Assembly (NCBI RefSeq): GCF_018448935.1
Contig: NZ_RCWC01000002.1
Coordinates: 109,740-173,739 of the forward strand
Source: Photorhabdus noenieputensis
GTDB taxonomy: Bacteria > Pseudomonadota > Gammaproteobacteria > Enterobacterales > Enterobacteriaceae
Direction: 5' to 3'
DNA length: 64,000 bases
In this document: positions 59,771-64,000 of the stretch, piece by piece
Layout: each line of letters opens with the position of its first letter
Numbering within the stretch: the first letter of the stretch is position 1
Position numbers and translations under genes: made by a program
Notes under the pieces: generated by a model
What the model was told of the DNA's origin: nothing
The model's input: only the letters and a program-made list of their open reading frames with translations
Databases searched by the model: none

Positions 59771-62700
59771 GATGGATTAAAAAGGCCAGTATTGCTTTTT
59801 TGCTGATGGTGACTTTGTTGGTTATTGCTGTTGCCGGGTTGGTAGGAACGCAATCTGGCTTGCATTTTATGATTAACAGTGCTGCCCGTTGGGTGCCGGG
59901 GCTAGATATAGCCAGCGTCAGTGGCGGTTGGCGAGATTTGACTCTGAAAGGCGTTAAGTATCAAATGCCCGGTGTGAATGTCAGTGTCAATCAACTCTAC
60001 CTTTCGCTGCGTCTTTCTTGCCTAAAAAATAGTCAGTTATGTGTTAATGCATTGACGACGGAGGGCGTAAAAGTTGCGATTAATACGAGTCAATTGCCCC
60101 CCGCGGGAGAACCGTCGCCAAAGTCAGAGCCTTTGACTGAGCTGAGGACGCCGTATCCAATCTCACTTGATTTGCTATCTGTTAAAAATGTCACTGTCAC
60201 CGTAAATGATACGGTACTTGCCCTTGATGAATTTAGGACCGCAGCTTATTGGCAGCAAAAAGCATTAACGCTTAAGCCAACGGAAATTAATGGATTGTTG
60301 GTGGGACTGCCAAAAACTCCCCTTGAACGATTGAAAACAGCAGAAGCGGAGGAGAAAGCGAAACAAGGGAGTGAACCGGAAAAATCGTTGGCAGAAATTC
60401 TGAAAAAATTGTTCTCTCAACCGCTATTGGCAACGTTGCCAGAAGTGCCTATTCCACTGGATATGACTATTGCGGGGATTAGTGGTAAGCAATTACGGCT
60501 GACGGGTGATACCAATATCACAATTAATGAGTTTTTATTGCAACTCAGCAATCAGGGGCAGCAGATTCAGCTCAATAAATTGAATGTTAAAATGCCGGAA
60601 GGTTCTCTTGCCATTAATGGTTCCGCGACTCTGGCGCGGCAGTGGCCGATAAAACTGGTAATAAAAGGTGAATTAAGTCTACAAGAGATCCAAGGGCAAA
60701 AGGTTAATGTAAAACTTAATGGCGCTTTACTGGAGCAACTCAGCTTGGGGCTGAATTTGTCTGGTCCTGTCAGGGCTAAACTTGATGCTCAAGCGGAACT
60801 GGCGAAGGCTGGTTTGCCAGTGCGGATGACGTTTGAAAGCCAGCAACTAAGTTGGCCTTTAACGGGGACGCCTGAATATCAGCTTGATAGCGTAAGAATG
60901 CGTCTAAATGGTAAGGCCAGTGGTTATGATCTGTCATTACGCTCCGGTATTAAGGGGAATGAAATTCCACCGGCATTACTTGTGTTAGATGCTAAAGGCA
61001 ATGAAGAACAGTTTAAGTTGACCCGCCTACGCCTATCTGCTTTGCAGGGAAAGGCTGAATTAGCAGGTGTGGCAGACTGGAGTAAGGCGGTAAGTTGGAA
61101 TGCGGTACTGACACTTTCCGGGATCAATACCGCTAAACAGTGGCCGGAATGGCCCGCCAAAATAGATGGAAAAATAGTTACCCGTGGTAGTTTACACGGC
61201 GGTAGTTGGCAGCTCCAGATCCCGGAAATTATGCTGGATGGCAACGTAAAACAGAACTTAGTAAAAGCCAAAGGTAAGATTTCTGGTAACGCGGCTGGTC
61301 AGTGGAGTATTCCTCAATTTGAGTTGGCTTTAGGGCGCAATAAAATGAATCTCCAGGGACAGTTGTCCAAACAGTGGAAATTGGATGGCGATATCAGTGC
61401 ACCGAAGCTGGATGGCATATTACCGGGGCTTGGCGGTGTTGTGAATGGGACGCTGAAACTGCGCGGTAATATACAAGCGCCTCAGCTTTTGGCTGATCTC
61501 AATGCCAATGGATTGAAGTGGCAGGATTTGCGTATTGATCGTGTGAGTGTCAAGGGAAGTGTACGTTCTGCTGAACAGATCCACGGGGATCTTGCTGTTA
61601 AAGTCAGTCAGTTAAAACAGGCTGATTTGATTGTCCGTAATTTGACTCTGGATGCAAAGGGCGATGAGAAACAGCACAACTTGCAACTAAAGATCGACGG
61701 TGAGCCGATTGCTGGTCAACTTTCACTTAATGGCAGTTTTGATCGTAAGCAACAGCGATGGCAAGGTAGCATCGACAATACCCGTTTTGACACCCCGGTT
61801 GGCGAATGGCGTTTAACTAAAGCAATAACTCTCGATTATCTTAATCAACAACAGAAAGTCACTGTGGGCACGCATTGTTGGCTGAATACACATGCGCGGC
61901 TCTGCATACCTAAATCCATTGAAGCAGGTGCCAGCGGTAGCGCATCCCTCATTCTTGAACGCTTTGATCTTGCTATGATTCAGCCATTACTGGGACCTGA
62001 AACACATTTGAAAGGTGTATTCAGTGGCGATGCTGACGTTAAATGGAGCGCGGACGGCGGATTACCCCAGGCCAACGTTAATCTGCATGGTGATGGGGTG
62101 CAGGTTAAGCAGATGGTTGATGGCACTGCATTACCGGTAGATTTCCAGACGCTGACACTCAATGCAGGCTTGAAGAATGGCACAGCAAAGTTGAATTGGT
62201 TGTTTAAAATTATGGGAAATGGTCAGTTTAACGGTGACGTTCAGATTGCTGATCTTGCAGGGAGTCGTAAGCTGTCGGGCAATGTCGATGTTCAGGATAT
62301 TTCATTGGCGTTAATCAAGCCGATTCTGGGGAAAGGCGATAAGGCTGAAGGTCATTTGAAGGCTGACTTGCGTCTGGGAGGTAATGTCAAAAATCCATTG
62401 TTGTTTGGTCGGTTGAACTTGGGTGCATTGCAAGTTTCAGGTCATTGGATCCCATTTGATATTACTCAAGGACAAATTGGTGTGAATTTTGATGGAGTAC
62501 GTTCTGTTCTTGAGGGGATTATCAAAACACCGAAAGGACAACTTAACTTGAATGGCGACGCAGACTGGCGCAATGTGGATGCATGGCATGCAAGAGTGGC
62601 GGCTAATGGTGACAAGTTAAGAGTGGTTTTTCCACCAATGGTGAAAATTGATGTTAGCCCCGCTCTGGTGTTTGAGGCTTCTCCTCAGTTGCTGAAATTG

Positions 62701-63540
62701 GATGGTAGCGTTGGTATTCCTTGGGCGCGTATTACGGTGAAGGAGCTACCAGAATCAACAGTAGAGGCTTCACCGGATGAAGTTATATTGAATGAGAATT
62801 TTCAGCCATTACAAGAGAAAAAAGCGTCGATCCCGATTCAAAGTAACTTGACGGTTCATATAGGAGACGATGTTCGTCTCAGTGCTTTCGGCCTTAAAGC
62901 GCAACTCAAAGGCGATTTGAAGGTTATTCAAGATAAACAAGGTCTGGGTTTGAATGGCCAAGTTGATATTCTTGATGGTCGTTTCCATACTTATGGGCAG
63001 GATCTGATTGTTCGTAAAGGGCTGATTATGTTCTCTGGTCCACCTGATCAGCCATTACTTAACATTGAGGCTATCCGTAATCCAGATTCTACCGATGGGC
63101 GGGTTATTGCCGGGGTAAGAGTGACCGGTTTGGCGGATCAGCCAAAAGTAGAAATTTTCTCAGAGCCTGCTAGATCACAATTGGAAGCACTTTCTTATCT
63201 GTTGCGTGGTGAAGGGTTAGAGAATAGTGACTCGGACAACTCACAGATGACGGCAATATTAATAGGCTTAGGGGTTGCTCAGAGTGGACAGTTGGTAGGT
63301 AAGATCGGTGAAATATTTGGTGTTTCCGACTTAGCACTGGATACTCAGGGGGTTGGTGATAAATCACAGGTAGTTGTTAGCGGAAAGATTACAAAAGATC
63401 TGCAAGTTAAGTATGGTGTTGGTATATTTGATTCACTGGCAACATTAACCTTACGCTATAGGTTAATGCCTAGATTGTATCTGGAAGCGGTGTCTGGTAT
63501 TGATCAGACATTGGATTTGCTCTATCAGTTTGAGTTTTAA
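59767..63540 (+). CDS. tamB: Translocation and assembly module protein TamB
   Basis: A 1257-residue AsmA-like protein with an N-terminal signal anchor ([20 protein letters not shown]), a long beta-taco body of repeated amphipathic strands, and the C-terminal DUF490 domain ([40 protein letters not shown]). It forms a periplasm-spanning groove that interacts with TamA and is linked to phospholipid transport. Length matches E. coli YtfN. ytfP follows after two bases. Confidence 0.96.
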   Translation: MRWIKKASIAFLLMVTLLVIAVAGLVGTQSGLHFMINSAARWVPGLDIASVSGGWRDLTLKGVKYQMPGVNVSVNQLYLSLRLSCLKNSQLCVNALTTEGVKVAINTSQLPPAGEPSPKSEPLTELRTPYPISLDLLSVKNVTVTVNDTVLALDEFRTAAYWQQKALTLKPTEINGLLVGLPKTPLERLKTAEAEEKAKQGSEPEKSLAEILKKLFSQPLLATLPEVPIPLDMTIAGISGKQLRLTGDTNITINEFLLQLSNQGQQIQLNKLNVKMPEGSLAINGSATLARQWPIKLVIKGELSLQEIQGQKVNVKLNGALLEQLSLGLNLSGPVRAKLDAQAELAKAGLPVRMTFESQQLSWPLTGTPEYQLDSVRMRLNGKASGYDLSLRSGIKGNEIPPALLVLDAKGNEEQFKLTRLRLSALQGKAELAGVADWSKAVSWNAVLTLSGINTAKQWPEWPAKIDGKIVTRGSLHGGSWQLQIPEIMLDGNVKQNLVKAKGKISGNAAGQWSIPQFELALGRNKMNLQGQLSKQWKLDGDISAPKLDGILPGLGGVVNGTLKLRGNIQAPQLLADLNANGLKWQDLRIDRVSVKGSVRSAEQIHGDLAVKVSQLKQADLIVRNLTLDAKGDEKQHNLQLKIDGEPIAGQLSLNGSFDRKQQRWQGSIDNTRFDTPVGEWRLTKAITLDYLNQQQKVTVGTHCWLNTHARLCIPKSIEAGASGSASLILERFDLAMIQPLLGPETHLKGVFSGDADVKWSADGGLPQANVNLHGDGVQVKQMVDGTALPVDFQTLTLNAGLKNGTAKLNWLFKIMGNGQFNGDVQIADLAGSRKLSGNVDVQDISLALIKPILGKGDKAEGHLKADLRLGGNVKNPLLFGRLNLGALQVSGHWIPFDITQGQIGVNFDGVRSVLEGIIKTPKGQLNLNGDADWRNVDAWHARVAANGDKLRVVFPPMVKIDVSPALVFEASPQLLKLDGSVGIPWARITVKELPESTVEASPDEVILNENFQPLQEKKASIPIQSNLTVHIGDDVRLSAFGLKAQLKGDLKVIQDKQGLGLNGQVDILDGRFHTYGQDLIVRKGLIMFSGPPDQPLLNIEAIRNPDSTDGRVIAGVRVTGLADQPKVEIFSEPARSQLEALSYLLRGEGLENSDSDNSQMTAILIGLGVAQSGQLVGKIGEIFGVSDLALDTQGVGDKSQVVVSGKITKDLQVKYGVGIFDSLATLTLRYRLMPRLYLEAVSGIDQTLDLLYQFEF

Positions 63541-63542
63541 AA

Positions 63543-63890
63543 ATGCGAATTATTGTTTATGGCAGCTTACGGCGCAAACAGGGCAATCATCACTGGATGA
63601 CCGATGCTCAATGGTTAGGTGATCATCGGTTGGAAGGCTATGAGCTCTATGACCTTGGGCATTATCCTGCGGTTGTCCGTGGTGACGGAAGTATTGAATG
63701 TGAGGTATATCGAATCAATTCTACTATCCTGACAGAATTAGACGATTTGAAAGATAATTCGCGGGAGTATGTAAGGGAATTGATTCAGACACCGTATGGC
63801 AATGCATGGATATATCTTTATCAGTTTCCAATAACCGGTTTACGGCGGATAAAAAGCGGTGACTGGTTGAAGCGCCACGTGGAAGAGTAA
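63543..63890 (+). CDS. ytfP: Gamma-glutamylcyclotransferase-like protein YtfP
   Basis: A 115-residue GGCT-fold protein. The substrate-binding loop YGSLRRKQGNHHWM is at the N-terminus, then DLGHYPAVVRGDGSIECEVY and a Glu-rich ELDDLKDNSREYVRE. Role in E. coli is not established. It is translationally linked to tamB and closes the operon. Confidence 0.93.
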   Translation: MRIIVYGSLRRKQGNHHWMTDAQWLGDHRLEGYELYDLGHYPAVVRGDGSIECEVYRINSTILTELDDLKDNSREYVRELIQTPYGNAWIYLYQFPITGLRRIKSGDWLKRHVEE

Positions 63891-63930
63891 ATAAAAATCC
63901 TTTTTTGTCATAAAAAGGGAGTATGGTATT

Positions 63931-63968
63931 AAAAAACCTCTGCCGGTGATGTTCCCCAGAGGTTTTTT
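63931..63968. terminator. Bidirectional terminator after ytfP
   Basis: aaaaaacctctg (63931-63942) and cagaggtttttt (63957-63968) form a stem with A and T runs on the two sides, so it can stop transcription both ways. Beyond it the reverse strand is open from 63971 (TAA) to the window end, which might be the last ten codons of a convergent gene. Confidence 0.88.
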
Positions 63969-64000
63969 AATTATTCAAACAGAGGAAAGCTATTTCTTAG

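Noticed and set aside
63971-64000. 3' end of a convergent gene at the right edge
   Set aside because: Only ten codons are visible; too short to name or to count as a feature.

Overview
The window is a chromosomal segment of a member of the Enterobacterales. Its backbone follows the Escherichia coli order mscM-psd-rsgA-orn-glyVXY-(datA)-queG-tsaE-amiB-mutL-miaA-hfq-hflX-hflK-hflC-purA-nsrR-rnr-rlmB-rpsF-priB-rpsR-rplI, then fklB-cysQ-ytfJ-ytfK-ytfL-msrA-tamA-tamB-ytfP. The AT-rich accessory DNA, the type VI effector cassette, two ERIC elements and a LuxR-family solo regulator suggest an insect-associated genus such as Photorhabdus or Xenorhabdus. That genus assignment is inference; no diagnostic species marker was read.

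Layout. (1) 1-5914, leftward: a type VI secretion effector cassette. In transcription order it has a 5'-truncated vgrG, a DUF4123 chaperone, a small co-chaperone-like protein, a Tox-REase-5 nuclease toxin, and a tandem array of four immunity paralogues, the last running off the window edge. (2) 6009-12711: mscM, psd, rsgA, orn and three tRNA-Gly(GCC) genes. (3) 12712-21292: an accessory island at the tRNA-Gly cluster. It holds a Gabija-type pair (OLD/TOPRIM nuclease plus UvrD-like helicase, the helicase split by a frameshift at an A7 run), a DMT transporter, a TTC38-like protein, a divergent LysR regulator and a FlhE-like secreted protein. A short copy of the tRNA-Gly 3' end marks the far side. 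(4) 21300-21652: a probable datA locus with three perfect DnaA boxes and an IHF consensus. (5) 21653-38753: housekeeping genes; nnr and yjeT, present here in E. coli, are missing. (6) 38813-51860: a second accessory region between rplI and fklB. It has a MarR / SnoaL-like / broken UvrA-like / Bcr-type MFS group, then a compact biosynthetic operon without any NRPS or PKS. The operon encodes a SbnA/cysteine-synthase-like PLP enzyme, an argininosuccinate-synthase-like protein with a degenerate PP-loop, an amidinotransferase/DDAH-fold enzyme, a NodU/CmcH-type carbamoyltransferase, an MFS exporter and an ATP-grasp ligase, with a convergent LuxR-type regulator. (7) 51875-63890: fklB to ytfP.

How the genes work together. 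The biosynthetic operon reads as a pathway to a small modified amino acid or dipeptide: build a beta-substituted alanine, process ureido or guanidino groups, carbamoylate, ligate with ATP-grasp, export, and possibly control by the LuxR solo. The product is unknown to me, and this is the best candidate for an undescribed system. Other strong observations are the mosaic immunity array, the A7 frameshift inside the Gabija helicase, and the datA-like locus beside the island boundary. All calls come from reading the sequence and translations; no search was run.
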